Assembly (NCBI GenBank): GCA_022785125.1
Contig: JALFRA010000009.1
Location: forward strand, 1 to 64,000
Reading direction: 5' to 3'
Length of the DNA stretch: 64,000 bases
From: Clostridiales bacterium
GTDB taxonomy: Bacteria > Bacillota > Clostridia > Oscillospirales > Oscillospiraceae
Positions 13,984 through 23,097 of the stretch are shown here, piece after piece. A program made the translations under genes and the position numbers. The notes beneath the pieces are model-generated. The model was given only the letters and a program-made list of their open reading frames with translations. It made no database searches and was not told where the DNA came from. Positions within the stretch are counted from its first letter, which is position 1. Each line of letters opens with the position of its first letter.

Positions 13984-16900
13984 TTGTATTTAAAAGCGCT
14001 GGAGATCCAGGGATTCAAATCATTCCCGGATAAAACGGTCCTCTCCTTCGGGGAGGACATCACCGCTATCGTTGGTCCCAACGGCAGCGGAAAATCGAAT
14101 ATCTCCGACGCCATCCGCTGGGTCATGGGGGAGCAGTCCACCAAGGCCCTCCGTGGCGGTAAGATGGAGGATGTGATCTTCGGCGGTACCGCCCTGCGCA
14201 AGCAGCAGGGCTTTGCCGAGGTGTCCCTGGTGCTGGACAATACCGACCACATCTTCCCGCTGGAGGAGAGCGAGGTCATGGTCACCCGCCGGTACTACCG
14301 CTCCGGCGAGAGTGAGTACTACATCAACCGCCGTTCCGTCCGCCTGAAGGACGTGAACGAGCTGTTCATGGACACCGGCCTGGGCCGGGAGGGCTATTCC
14401 ATCATCGGTCAGGGCCGTATCGACGAGATCCTGTCGGTGAAGAGCGGCGATCGCCGGGAGATTTTTGAGGAGGCCGCCGGTATCTCCCGCTTCCGCCACC
14501 GGAAGGAGGAGGCCGAGCGCAAGCTGGAGCGCACGCAGGAGAACCTGGTGCGTATCACCGACAAGATCGATGAGCTGGAGTTCCAGGTAGAACCTCTCCG
14601 CCAGCAGAGCGAGAAGGCCAGGAAGTTCCTCATCCTGCGGGACGAGCTGCGTGGGCTGGAGATTTCCCTGTGGCTGGACCAGCTGGAGAAGATTCGTTCC
14701 GGGTCCCGCAAGACCCTGTCCGACTACGAGAATGCCCTCCGTCAGAAGGGGGAGGTCCAGCAGCAGGTGGAGGACCTGTACGCCGCCGCTGAGGCATTCT
14801 CCGCTCAGATGCGGGACAAGGACGTGGAGACCGAGGGCGTCCGCTTCCAAATGATGCAGCGGGAGGCCGATGCCAACAGCCTGGAAAACGCTATCGCCGT
14901 CCTCAAAACCAATATTCAGAACAACCTGGAGAACCGGGACCGCATCCAGCGGGAGCTGGAGCAGCAGGAGGGCCGGGCTGACTCCATCGCCGCCCAGATC
15001 GGGGAGCGCAAGACCCGGCTGGAGGAGCTGGAAGGCCAGACCGCCGGCCTGCGGCAGCAGCTGGCTGACCGCCAGAATGAGGCTGCCTCCGCCAGCCGCT
15101 CCGCCGGGGCCATTGCCCAGGAGCTGGAGGACCTGCGCCGGAAGGAGGCGGTGGAGAACGCCTCCGCCGCCGACGCCAAGGCCCTCATTTCCGCCCTGGC
15201 CGCTGCCGCCCAGGAGGTGTTGGACCGGGACGAGGCCATGCGTCAGGAGCTGGCTTCCGGTGAGGAGCGGCTCCATGAGGCGGAGGAGACCCGCCGTCAG
15301 GCCGCCCAGGAGCTGGACCAGGCCAGGGAGGACCGGGACAGCTTACAGAACATCATCAGCGGTTACGCCCTGCGGCTGGAGACCCGGCAGCGGAAGGCCA
15401 GGGAAGCGGAGGAGCGCCACGTCAAACTCCAGATGGAGGACAACGCCCTGAACTCCCGCATCCATATGCTCTCCGAGATGGAAAAGATGTATGAGGGCTA
15501 CTCCAAAGCGGTAAAGCTGGTGATGGGGGAGGCCAAGAAGGGCCAGCTTCGGGGCATCCACGGCCCGGTAGCCGGACTCATCCATGTGCCTGACGCCTGT
15601 ACGGTAGCCATCGAGATCGCCCTGGGGGGCGCCATGCAGCATATTGTGGTGGAGCGGGAGGAGGACGGCAAGGCCGCCATTCAGTACCTGAAGCGCCGGG
15701 ACGGCGGCCGGAGCACCTTCCTGCCCGTGACCTCCATGCGGCCCTCCGACTTCCGGGATCAGGGCGTGCGCAGGGAACCCGGCTTTGTAGGCCTGGGCAA
15801 CGAACTCATCCAGTTCGATCCCCGGTATGAGAAGATCTTTTCCAACCTGCTGGGCCGCACCGTGGTGGCCGAGGATATGGACAAGGCCATTGCCATGGCC
15901 CGCAAATACAACTACCGCTTTAAGATCGTCACTCTGGACGGCCAGGTGCTCAACCCCGGCGGTTCCATGACCGGCGGTTCGGCGTCCCGCAGCGCGGGCA
16001 TTCTGAGCCGGGCCAACGAGTTGGAGCGGCTGGCTCAGCAGCGCACCGGCGTGGCCCAGCAGCTGGCCGACGCGGCCCACGTCATGGAGGAGGCCAAGCG
16101 GGAGGCTACCGCCGCCGCCTACGAGATGGAGACGGCTCAGGCCCAGCAGCGCCGCCATGAGGACGACATCCTTAAGCTGGAGGAGCGCCTGGGCCATTTG
16201 GATACCCAGCTGGCCGATTTGAAGAAGCAGCGTGCCGACCAGAAGAGTGAGCTGGAACAGCTCCAGGCACGTTCTGCCCAGATCGAGGCGGATACCCGTG
16301 CCGCCCGCGCCCGGGTGGAGTCCCTGGAGGGAGCCGCCGCCGCCCTGCGGGCCGAGGCGGAGGGTAAGGCCAGAGGCCAGAGCGAAGCCCAGGAGAAGGC
16401 TACGGCTTTGGGCGAGGCCATTGCCGAACTGAATATGCGTCTGGCCGCCCTGGAGGCGGAGGCCCAGGCCGCCCGGAAGTCCATGACCGAACTGGAAGAG
16501 CTGCGCCGGGATCTGACCGGCGACAAGGCCGAGCGAGAGCGGATGCTTACCCAGTTCCAGGAGAAGAACGCCGATCTGGAGCGGGAGATTGCGGAGAAGG
16601 AGCGTCAGCTCCAGGACATCCGACTGGAAAACCAGGACCGCCAGGCCGCCATCAGCCGCATCAACGACGAGAAACTGGCCCTGGAGGCCCAGCGCAACCA
16701 GGCAGACAAGGATGCCCGGGACAAGAACAGCGCCCTGCTCAACCTGGAGCGGGAGGTGTCGGTGCTGGAGCAGAAGAAGGCTGCCGCCGCCATGGAGGAG
16801 AAGAACCTGCTGGAGAAGCTGTGGGAGACCTACGAGCTGTCCCACCAGGCGGCCATGGCCCAGCGGGTGGAGCTGGAGAGCGTCCCCAAGGCCCAGCGCC

Positions 16901-17553
16901 GGGTGGGAGAGCTGAAAAAGTCCATTTCCTCTCTGGGCAACATCAACCTGGACGCCATCGACGAGTTCCAGCGTATCAACGAGCGCTATACCTACCTCAC
17001 CGACCAGCGGGACGATGTGCAGAAGTCCAAAAAGGAGCTGGAGGGCATCATCGCCGATATCACGGAGGAGATGCGCGCTATCTTTGCCAAGCAGTTTGCC
17101 GTGCTCAACGAGTCTTTCCAGCAGACCTTTACGGAGCTGTTCCAGGGCGGTAAGGCCACTCTGGAGCTGGAGGACCCCAATGATATCCTCAACTGCGGCA
17201 TCGAGATCAAGGTGCAGCCCCCCGGCAAGGCGCTGAAGGTGCTCTCCCTGCTGTCCGGCGGCGAGAAGGCCTTCGTGGCCATCGCCCTCTATTTTGCCAT
17301 TCTGAAGGTGCGGCCCACTCCCTTTGTAGTGATGGACGAGATCGAGGCCGCCCTGGACGACGCCAACGTGGTGCGCTTTGCCCACTATATGCGGCAGATG
17401 GCGGACAAGACTCAGTTTATCGTCATCACCCACCGCCGCGGTACCATGGAGGAAGCGGATGTCCTCTATGGCGTCACCATGCAGGAGCAGGGCGTCAGCC
17501 GGATGCTGACTATCAACCTGAACGATGTGGAGAAAGAACTGCACATTAAGTGA
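13984..17553 (+). CDS. smc: chromosome segregation protein SMC
   Basis: 1189 residues from the TTG at 13984, which gives the standard N-terminus (MYLKALEIQGFKSF) and has an AGGTG RBS 5 nt upstream; a GTG at 13966 is less likely. The Walker A motif GPNGSGKS is at 31-38. Coiled coil 1 runs about 165-500, the hinge domain about 502-670, coiled coil 2 about 675-1020. The ABC signature LSGGEKAFVAIAL is near 1090 and Walker B VVMDEIEAALDDAN near 1115. It forms a dimer with ScpA/ScpB to compact and segregate DNA. The final 56 coding bases occur again 222 bp downstream, behind a hairpin-rich element. Confidence 0.97.
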   Translation: MYLKALEIQGFKSFPDKTVLSFGEDITAIVGPNGSGKSNISDAIRWVMGEQSTKALRGGKMEDVIFGGTALRKQQGFAEVSLVLDNTDHIFPLEESEVMVTRRYYRSGESEYYINRRSVRLKDVNELFMDTGLGREGYSIIGQGRIDEILSVKSGDRREIFEEAAGISRFRHRKEEAERKLERTQENLVRITDKIDELEFQVEPLRQQSEKARKFLILRDELRGLEISLWLDQLEKIRSGSRKTLSDYENALRQKGEVQQQVEDLYAAAEAFSAQMRDKDVETEGVRFQMMQREADANSLENAIAVLKTNIQNNLENRDRIQRELEQQEGRADSIAAQIGERKTRLEELEGQTAGLRQQLADRQNEAASASRSAGAIAQELEDLRRKEAVENASAADAKALISALAAAAQEVLDRDEAMRQELASGEERLHEAEETRRQAAQELDQAREDRDSLQNIISGYALRLETRQRKAREAEERHVKLQMEDNALNSRIHMLSEMEKMYEGYSKAVKLVMGEAKKGQLRGIHGPVAGLIHVPDACTVAIEIALGGAMQHIVVEREEDGKAAIQYLKRRDGGRSTFLPVTSMRPSDFRDQGVRREPGFVGLGNELIQFDPRYEKIFSNLLGRTVVAEDMDKAIAMARKYNYRFKIVTLDGQVLNPGGSMTGGSASRSAGILSRANELERLAQQRTGVAQQLADAAHVMEEAKREATAAAYEMETAQAQQRRHEDDILKLEERLGHLDTQLADLKKQRADQKSELEQLQARSAQIEADTRAARARVESLEGAAAALRAEAEGKARGQSEAQEKATALGEAIAELNMRLAALEAEAQAARKSMTELEELRRDLTGDKAERERMLTQFQEKNADLEREIAEKERQLQDIRLENQDRQAAISRINDEKLALEAQRNQADKDARDKNSALLNLEREVSVLEQKKAAAAMEEKNLLEKLWETYELSHQAAMAQRVELESVPKAQRRVGELKKSISSLGNINLDAIDEFQRINERYTYLTDQRDDVQKSKKELEGIIADITEEMRAIFAKQFAVLNESFQQTFTELFQGGKATLELEDPNDILNCGIEIKVQPPGKALKVLSLLSGGEKAFVAIALYFAILKVRPTPFVVMDEIEAALDDANVVRFAHYMRQMADKTQFIVITHRRGTMEEADVLYGVTMQEQGVSRMLTINLNDVEKELHIK

Positions 17554-17716
17554 TATCTTTACGGGTTGGTGGCTGACGCCCACCCGCCGAAGGCGGGGCG
17601 GCGCTTGCGCCGTCAAGTGTTTTGCCCTGGGGAAAAACCTTGAAATCGCCGGGATTCATTTCCGGCGATTTGAGTAAAATCAAGGGGTCCCCGCCCAGCC
17701 TTGGCTGGGCGGGGGA
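17551..17716 (+). repeat. four-hairpin intergenic element, copy B
   Basis: It begins at the smc stop. Hairpins in order: GGCGCTTGCGCC; CAAGTGTTTTGCC with GGGGAAAAACCTTG; AAATCGCCGG with CCGGCGATTT; then AAGGGGTCCCC and CCCGCCCAGCCTTGGCTGGGCGGG. The layout matches copy A after trmFO, including the CAAGTnTTTTGC...AAAA..CTTGA block and the GGGG..CCC block. No ORF. It ends directly at the second copy of the smc gene end. Confidence 0.75.
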
Positions 17717-17775
17717 TCAGCCGGATGCTCACCATCAACCTGAACGATGTGGAAAAAGAACTGCATATCAAATAA
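17717..17775 (+). repeat. duplicated 3' end of smc
   Basis: These bases repeat smc 17495-17550 plus a stop codon, 222 bp downstream. The six differences in 56 bp are all synonymous third-base changes (ctg/ctc, act/acc, gag/gaa, cac/cat, att/atc, aag/aaa), and the stop is TAA instead of TGA. No start or RBS precedes it. ftsY begins 41 bp later. Confidence 0.92.
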
Positions 17776-17816
17776 GGCGGCAGTTTTATCAACAACCGAA
17801 AGGAACCAAAATCAAT

Positions 17817-18716
17817 ATGGGCTTTTTTGCAAAGATCAAGGCGGGTTTGACCCGCACCAAGGAGAACATCGGGCACTCCATCGACCAGCTGTTTGCCGGT
17901 GAGCTCAACGACGACTTCTACGACGAGCTGGAGGAGACCCTGATCCTGGGCGACATGGGCGTGGACACCACCCTGAAGGCGGTGGAAGAGCTGCGCCGCC
18001 GGGTGAAGGAGGAGAAAATCAAGGATATGGACTCCGCCCGGGCCTGCCTGCGGCGGGTGCTCACCGAGATGCTCCAGGTGGGCGAGCCGGAGCTCCACCT
18101 CACCACCACCCCCTCGGTGGCCCTGTTCATCGGTGTGAACGGCGTGGGCAAGACCACCACCATCGGCAAGCTGGCCGCCAAAATGAAGGGGGAGGGCAGG
18201 CGGGTGCTGATGGCTGCTGCCGACACCTTCCGGGCCGCCGCCGCCGACCAGCTGGAGATCTGGAGCCAGCGCTCCGGGGTGGAGATCGTCCGCCAGCATG
18301 AGGGGGCCGACCCCGCCGCCGTGGTCTTTGACGCGCTCACCGCCGCCAAGGCCAGAGGCACCAATGTCATCCTCATCGACACCGCCGGCCGGCTGCACAA
18401 CAAGCAGAACCTGATGAACGAGCTCAACAAGATCTCCCGGGTGGTGGACCGGGAGCTGCCCGGCTGCGACCGGGAGACTCTGCTGGTGCTGGACGCCACC
18501 ACCGGCCAGAACGGCCTGATCCAGGCCAAGCAGTTCAAGGAGGCTGCCGGTATCACCGGTATCGTCCTCACCAAGCTGGACGGCTCCGCCAAGGGCGGCA
18601 TCGTCATCGCCATCGCTCAGGAGCTCCAGGTGCCGGTGAAGTACATCGGCGTGGGCGAGGGCATTGACGATCTGATGCCCTTTGAAGCGGAGGCCTTTGT
18701 GGAAGCGCTGATTTAA
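17817..18716 (+). CDS. ftsY: signal recognition particle receptor FtsY
   Basis: 299 residues from the ATG at 17817 (aaagga RBS); the longer open frame from 17622 covers the hairpin element and duplicated smc tail and is not coding. The N domain (1-90) starts MGFFAKIKAGL, a membrane-targeting helix; the long acidic A domain of E. coli is absent, as usual in Firmicutes. The GTPase NG core has GVNGVGKTTTIGKLA (G1), DTFRAAAADQL (G2), IDTAGR (G3), TKLDGSAKGG (G4) and GVGEGIDDL (G5). It docks SRP-ribosome complexes at the membrane. Confidence 0.96.
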   Translation: MGFFAKIKAGLTRTKENIGHSIDQLFAGELNDDFYDELEETLILGDMGVDTTLKAVEELRRRVKEEKIKDMDSARACLRRVLTEMLQVGEPELHLTTTPSVALFIGVNGVGKTTTIGKLAAKMKGEGRRVLMAAADTFRAAAADQLEIWSQRSGVEIVRQHEGADPAAVVFDALTAAKARGTNVILIDTAGRLHNKQNLMNELNKISRVVDRELPGCDRETLLVLDATTGQNGLIQAKQFKEAAGITGIVLTKLDGSAKGGIVIAIAQELQVPVKYIGVGEGIDDLMPFEAEAFVEALI

Positions 18717-18731
18717 GGGAGGTTATCTGAT

Positions 18732-19433
18732 ATGGCCAGAATTGACGGACGGGCGGCGGACCAGCTGCGGCCTGTAGAGATCATTCCTAATTTCAACAGA
18801 TTTGCCGAGGGTTCCTGCCTCATTCGCTGCGGCAACACCCAGGTGCTGTGCTGCGCCAGCGTGGAGGAGCGCACTCCGCCCCACGTTCCCGAGGGGGAGG
18901 GCTGGGTCACCGCCGAGTACTCCATGCTGCCCCGGGCTAACCGGGAGCGGTCCAAGCGGGACGTGTCCAAGCTGAAGCTGTCTCCCCGCTCGGCGGAGAT
19001 CCAGCGGCTGGTGGGCCGGTCCCTCCGTGCCTGCGTGGATATGAAAAAGCTGGGTGAGCGCTCTGTAACCATCGACTGCGACGTGCTCCAGGGGGATGGC
19101 GGCACCCGTACCGCCAGCGTCACCGGCGGCTATGTGGCCCTGGCCCTGGCACTGAAGAAGGTGGGTGCTGCTGACGCTCTGGTGGATCAGGTGGCTGCGG
19201 TGTCCGCCGGCATTGTGGATGACCAGCTGCTGCTGGACCTGTGCTATGAGGAGGACTCCTCCGCTCAGGTGGATCTGAACTGCGTGATGACTGGGGACGG
19301 CAGACTGGTGGAGCTCCAGGGGACCGGCGAGGGCCGGGCCTTCACGCTGGAGGAGCAGCGGGCTCTGGTGGATCTGTGCGCCAAGGGCATCGCCCAGCTC
19401 CAGACCATCCAGAAAAACGTACTGGAGGGCTGA
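18732..19433 (+). CDS. rph: ribonuclease PH
   Basis: 233 residues, the length of a full active enzyme. It is a phosphorolytic 3'-5' exoribonuclease that trims tRNA and other RNA 3' ends. Visible signatures: RPVEIIPNF near the N-terminus, GWVTAEYSMLPRA, the RNase PH block SKRDVSKLKLSPRSAEIQRLVGRSLR split over residues 74-98, and CDVLQGDGGTRTASVTGGYVAL. The ATG follows gggagg. rdgB starts three bases after its stop, so the two are coupled. This rph-rdgB-yhbY-nadD order is common in Clostridia. Confidence 0.95.
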   Translation: MARIDGRAADQLRPVEIIPNFNRFAEGSCLIRCGNTQVLCCASVEERTPPHVPEGEGWVTAEYSMLPRANRERSKRDVSKLKLSPRSAEIQRLVGRSLRACVDMKKLGERSVTIDCDVLQGDGGTRTASVTGGYVALALALKKVGAADALVDQVAAVSAGIVDDQLLLDLCYEEDSSAQVDLNCVMTGDGRLVELQGTGEGRAFTLEEQRALVDLCAKGIAQLQTIQKNVLEG

Positions 19434-19436
19434 GAC

Positions 19437-20036
19437 ATGAAAATGGTATTGGCCAGCAAGAACGCCCACAAGCTGGTGGAAATGAAGACCATCCTCTCCC
19501 AGCTGGGGGTGGACGTGGTGCTGGAGTCCGAAGTGGGCGTGGACGTGGATGTGGAGGAGACGGGCACTACCTTTGAGGAGAATGCCTGGCTGAAGGCCCA
19601 TGCGGTATGTGAGGCCTCCGGCCTGCCCGCCATTGCCGACGACTCCGGCCTGTGTGTGGACGCTCTGGGTGGTGCCCCCGGCGTGTACTCCGCCCGCTAC
19701 GGCGGTCCCGAGCTGGACGACGTGGGGCGGTACAAGCTGCTGCTGGAGAATCTGCGGGGCCAGCTGGACCGGCGGGGCAAATTTGTCTCCGCCATCTGCT
19801 GCTGCTTCCCCAATGGGGACAAGGTGGAGGCCAGAGGAGAGTGCACCGGCACCATCGCCTACGCCCCCAAGGGCGAGGGCGGTTTCGGCTACGACCCGGT
19901 GTTCTTTATCCCGGGACTGAAAAAGACCTTTGCGGAACTGACCGCAGAAGAGAAGAATGCCATTTCCCACCGGGGAAATGCACTGAATAAATTTAAAACA
20001 GAATTGGAGAATTATCTGAATGGAATTGACAAGTAA
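19437..20036 (+). CDS. rdgB: XTP/dITP diphosphatase (RdgB/HAM1 family)
   Basis: 199 residues. It hydrolyses non-canonical purine triphosphates (XTP, dITP) to keep them out of DNA and RNA. Family motifs: the N-terminal ASKNAHKLVEMK (SxNxxK), GTTFEENAWLKA, ADDSGLCVDALGGAPGVYSARY, and FGYDPVFFIPGLKKTFAEL with SHRGNAL. No clear RBS is visible; it begins three bases after rph and is probably translated by re-initiation. Its last 17 bases overlap the start of yhbY. Confidence 0.95.
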   Translation: MKMVLASKNAHKLVEMKTILSQLGVDVVLESEVGVDVDVEETGTTFEENAWLKAHAVCEASGLPAIADDSGLCVDALGGAPGVYSARYGGPELDDVGRYKLLLENLRGQLDRRGKFVSAICCCFPNGDKVEARGECTGTIAYAPKGEGGFGYDPVFFIPGLKKTFAELTAEEKNAISHRGNALNKFKTELENYLNGIDK

Positions 20037-20343
20037 ACAGCGGGCCCAGCTGCGGGGCCTGGCCAACAGCATTGACACCATCCTGCACATAGGCAAGGAC
20101 GGCATCGGCGACAACCTGGTGAAGCAGGCTGACGACGCGCTGGAGGCCCGGGAACTCATCAAGGGCAAAGTGCTGGAGAATTGTATGCTCACCAGCCGGG
20201 AGGCGGCGGAGGAACTGGCCGCTGTTACCCGCAGCGATGTGGTGCAGGTGATCGGAACAAAATTTGTTCTGTATCGTCCAACCCACAAAAAGGATAAGAA
20301 AGACAAGATCATTCTGGTATCGGACAAAAAGCGCAAAGCATAA
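20020..20343 (+). CDS. yhbY: YhbY-family RNA-binding protein
   Basis: 107 residues. A single CRS1/YhbY domain (1-97): LTSKQRAQLRGLAN, the HIGKDGIGDNLVKQ segment with the GxxG-like loop, and GTKFVLYRP. A lysine-rich tail follows (KKDKKDK...KKRKA). Proteins of this type associate with pre-50S ribosomal particles. It overlaps rdgB by 17 bp and precedes the nadD-yqeK fusion by about 20 bp, so all are one transcript. Confidence 0.92.
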   Translation: MELTSKQRAQLRGLANSIDTILHIGKDGIGDNLVKQADDALEARELIKGKVLENCMLTSREAAEELAAVTRSDVVQVIGTKFVLYRPTHKKDKKDKIILVSDKKRKA

Positions 20344-20363
20344 TAAACGAGGGGGGCATGGTC

Positions 20364-21572
20364 ATGAAGCTGGGCATCTATGGCGGGACCTTCAATCCAC
20401 CCCATTTGGGGCATTTGACCTCGGCTCAGGCGGCAATGGACGTGCTGGGACTGGACCGTTTACAGTTTGTTCCAGCGGCGCTGCCGCCCCACAAGCAACT
20501 GCCTGAGGGCAGCCCCGGCCCCCGGGAACGGCTGGCTATGGTGGAGTTGGCAGCAGACAGCCTGCTGCTGCCTGACCAGATCGGGGTGAGTGATCTGGAG
20601 TTGACCCGGCCCGGGAAGAGTTATACGGCCGATACCCTGGAGCAGCTCCACGCACAGCATCCCGACGCGGAACTGTGGTTGATGATGGGTACCGATATGT
20701 TTCTTACCCTGCAGAACTGGCGGGAGCCGGAGCGGATCACCCGCCTGGCGGGGGTATGTACCTTTGCCCGTACCCAGAGCGACAGTGGCGAGGCACTGAA
20801 CATCCAGGCGGAGTATCTGCAAAAGACCCTTGGAGCCAAGACCTGTGTGCTCCAGCTGCCCCATATTGTAGACGTATCCTCCACCCAGCTGCGGGAACTG
20901 TTGGCCCGGGGAGAGGGACAGGAGTATCTGTCTCCGGCGGTATATGGATATATCATCCGTCACGGACTCTACGGTGTTCACTATGACCTCAAGCAGCTGC
21001 CTGACCGGGAACTGCGGGCCTGCGCCTGCTCCATGATCCGGGCCAAGCGGATCGCCCACATTCGGGGCACCGAAGAAGAGGCGGTGCGTCTGGCCCGCCG
21101 CTGGGGCGCCGACGAAGAAAAGGCCCGCCGGGCGGGTATCCTCCATGATATTACAAAATATCTGGAGATGGACGAGCAGTTGCAATTATGCCATAAATAT
21201 GGTATCGTACTGGATGATTTGGAACAGCGTGCTGTCAAGCTGCTCCATTCCAAAACCGGGGCGTGTGTGGCCCGGGATGTGTATGGAGTGAGCGACGATA
21301 TTTACAATGCGATTTTCTGGCATACCACCGGCAAAGCGGATATGACGCTGCTGGAGAAGATTCTGTACATTGCCGACTACATGGAGCCCAACCGGGATTT
21401 CCCCGGTGTGGATAAGCTGCGGAAGCTGGCCTATGAGGATCTGGACCAGGCCGTGCTGCTGGGCTGCGAGATGAGTATTCAGGAGATGAAGGACCGGGGC
21501 CTGCCGGTCCACGGCAACACGCTGCAGGCCAGGGACTGGCTGAGGAGCAAATCCAGCAGAAAGGAACCTTGA
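20364..21572 (+). CDS. nadD: fused nicotinate-nucleotide adenylyltransferase and YqeK HD hydrolase
   Basis: 402 residues from the ATG at 20364, which is 7 nt after GAGGGGGG; the ATG at 20358 is too close to it. Residues 1-200 are NadD, which adenylates nicotinate mononucleotide: IYGGTFNPPHLGHL with the nucleotidyl-transfer GxFxPxHxGH motif, and VSSTQLRELL. Residues about 205-400 are a YqeK-type HD domain (RRAGILHDITKYL, H..HD, then HSKTGA and ILYIADYMEPNR). YqeK hydrolyses diadenosine tetraphosphate symmetrically. In most Firmicutes the two are adjacent separate genes; here they are one reading frame. One base separates it from the LCP gene. Confidence 0.93.
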   Translation: MKLGIYGGTFNPPHLGHLTSAQAAMDVLGLDRLQFVPAALPPHKQLPEGSPGPRERLAMVELAADSLLLPDQIGVSDLELTRPGKSYTADTLEQLHAQHPDAELWLMMGTDMFLTLQNWREPERITRLAGVCTFARTQSDSGEALNIQAEYLQKTLGAKTCVLQLPHIVDVSSTQLRELLARGEGQEYLSPAVYGYIIRHGLYGVHYDLKQLPDRELRACACSMIRAKRIAHIRGTEEEAVRLARRWGADEEKARRAGILHDITKYLEMDEQLQLCHKYGIVLDDLEQRAVKLLHSKTGACVARDVYGVSDDIYNAIFWHTTGKADMTLLEKILYIADYMEPNRDFPGVDKLRKLAYEDLDQAVLLGCEMSIQEMKDRGLPVHGNTLQARDWLRSKSSRKEP

Positions 21573-21573
21573 G

Positions 21574-23085
21574 ATGAACCCGGAAGAGAAAAAGAACAGC
21601 CGCGGCGGCGCCCGGCTCGCGAAAGAGCAAAAGCCGCCCAAAGCCCCCAAGCAGAAAAAGCCGAAGCCCCAGCGCTCCCCAAAGGAAAAGGCGCTGCGCA
21701 TTTTCTTTATTGTATTGACGGTCATCGCTGCACTGATTGTGGTTTTGTTCGTCGCTTATAAACTCCTGGTGGTCAAGCCGCAGATTCCCAGTGTGACCCC
21801 GCCCGACGCTCAGGCCTCTGCCGGAATGGAGATGACGGGACCCAAACTGTCCGGCGACCGGAAGGAGGAGTTCTACACCTTCCTGGTGGTGGGACGGGAT
21901 ACCGGCGGCGGCGGCAACACCGACACCATTATGGTCATGTCCTACGACATTCCCAACCAGCAGCTCAATGTGCTGAATATTCCCCGTGATACCATGGTCA
22001 ATGTGCCCTGGGACGTGAAGAAGATCAATTCCGTCTACAACTGGGCTCCCAAGTATGACAAGGACGGCATCGACTATTTGAAGGAGGAGATCTCCTACCT
22101 CATCGGATTCCAGCCCGACTTCACCATGGTGGTGGAATGGGAGGCTGTGGGCGAGTTGGTGGACGCCATCGGGCCGGTGTGGTTTGACGTGCCCTATGAT
22201 ATGAATTATGATGACGGCACTCAGGATCTCTACATCCATCTGAAAGCCGGTCCCCAGGAGATCGACGGTGACGAGGCCATGCAGCTGCTGCGCTGGCGGA
22301 AGAACAACAAGATTGAAAACGGCAAGCTGATCGTCTACGGCGGCTATCCCTCCGGCGATCTGGGCCGCATTCAGACCCAGCAGGATTTCCTGAAAGCGGT
22401 CATCGAGACCTGTCTGAACAACCTGACTGTGGACAAGATCCCCGCCCTGGCCCAGATCTTTTTTAACAATGTGGATACCCGCGGTACCCTTACCGTGAAT
22501 AACCTGGCCTGGTTTGCCCAGGAGGCCATTCTGGGCGGGCTGAGCATGGAGAACGTCAACTTCATGACTCTGCCTTGTGAGGGCGCCTGGGTATACAGCC
22601 GGACGGTAGGCAACAAGCAGTCCTATGTGACCCCCATCCAGAATCAGACCCTGGAGATGATCAACACCTACTTTAATCCCTATTTGGAAGACATCCGGCT
22701 GGATCAGCTGGACCTGATGAGTGTGAACGATGATGGGTCCCTGTCCTCCACCAGAGGATATGTGGAGGATAGCTACGCTGCCAAGCCTCAGGGCGGCAGT
22801 TCGTCCGGTTCCTCTGGTTCGAGCAGTTCCAGCGGTTCCGGCACCTCCACCCCCAAGCCCAGCAGTACCCCCAAGCCGGAGGTAACTGCTACCCCCAAGC
22901 CCAGTAACAGCCCGGCGGCCAGTGCTCAGCCCTCGGCAACCCCGGTGCCCACATCTACCCCGGTGGCAAGCGCTCAGCCGTCTGCGACCCCGGTGCCCAC
23001 CCCTACGCCAGCGCCTACGCCGGCAGCCACACCCGCTCCGGAACCGACCCCGGAGATTGGCCCGGGAATGCCGCCTGTGGAATAA
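21574..23085 (+). CDS. LytR-CpsA-Psr (LCP) cell-wall ligase
   Basis: 503 residues. A basic cytoplasmic N-terminus (1-42) is followed by one transmembrane helix (about 44-66). The extracellular LCP domain (about 95-270) has GNTDTIMVMSYD, LNIPRDTMVNVPW, KINSVYNW and LRWRKNN. The tail (405-503) is low complexity: Ser/Gly, then Pro/Thr/Ala repeats of the TPKPSSTPKP kind, probably spanning the wall. LCP enzymes attach undecaprenyl-linked teichoic acid or polysaccharide to peptidoglycan. The start sits one base after the nadD-yqeK stop. It may act on the polysaccharide made by the 36-39 kb genes. Confidence 0.92.
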   Translation: MNPEEKKNSRGGARLAKEQKPPKAPKQKKPKPQRSPKEKALRIFFIVLTVIAALIVVLFVAYKLLVVKPQIPSVTPPDAQASAGMEMTGPKLSGDRKEEFYTFLVVGRDTGGGGNTDTIMVMSYDIPNQQLNVLNIPRDTMVNVPWDVKKINSVYNWAPKYDKDGIDYLKEEISYLIGFQPDFTMVVEWEAVGELVDAIGPVWFDVPYDMNYDDGTQDLYIHLKAGPQEIDGDEAMQLLRWRKNNKIENGKLIVYGGYPSGDLGRIQTQQDFLKAVIETCLNNLTVDKIPALAQIFFNNVDTRGTLTVNNLAWFAQEAILGGLSMENVNFMTLPCEGAWVYSRTVGNKQSYVTPIQNQTLEMINTYFNPYLEDIRLDQLDLMSVNDDGSLSSTRGYVEDSYAAKPQGGSSSGSSGSSSSSGSGTSTPKPSSTPKPEVTATPKPSNSPAASAQPSATPVPTSTPVASAQPSATPVPTPTPAPTPAATPAPEPTPEIGPGMPPVE

Positions 23086-23097
23086 AGGAGAGATTTT

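Noticed and set aside
17622..17816. 5' extension of ftsY
   Set aside because: It would translate the hairpin element and the duplicated smc tail out of frame; the family N-terminus begins at 17817.
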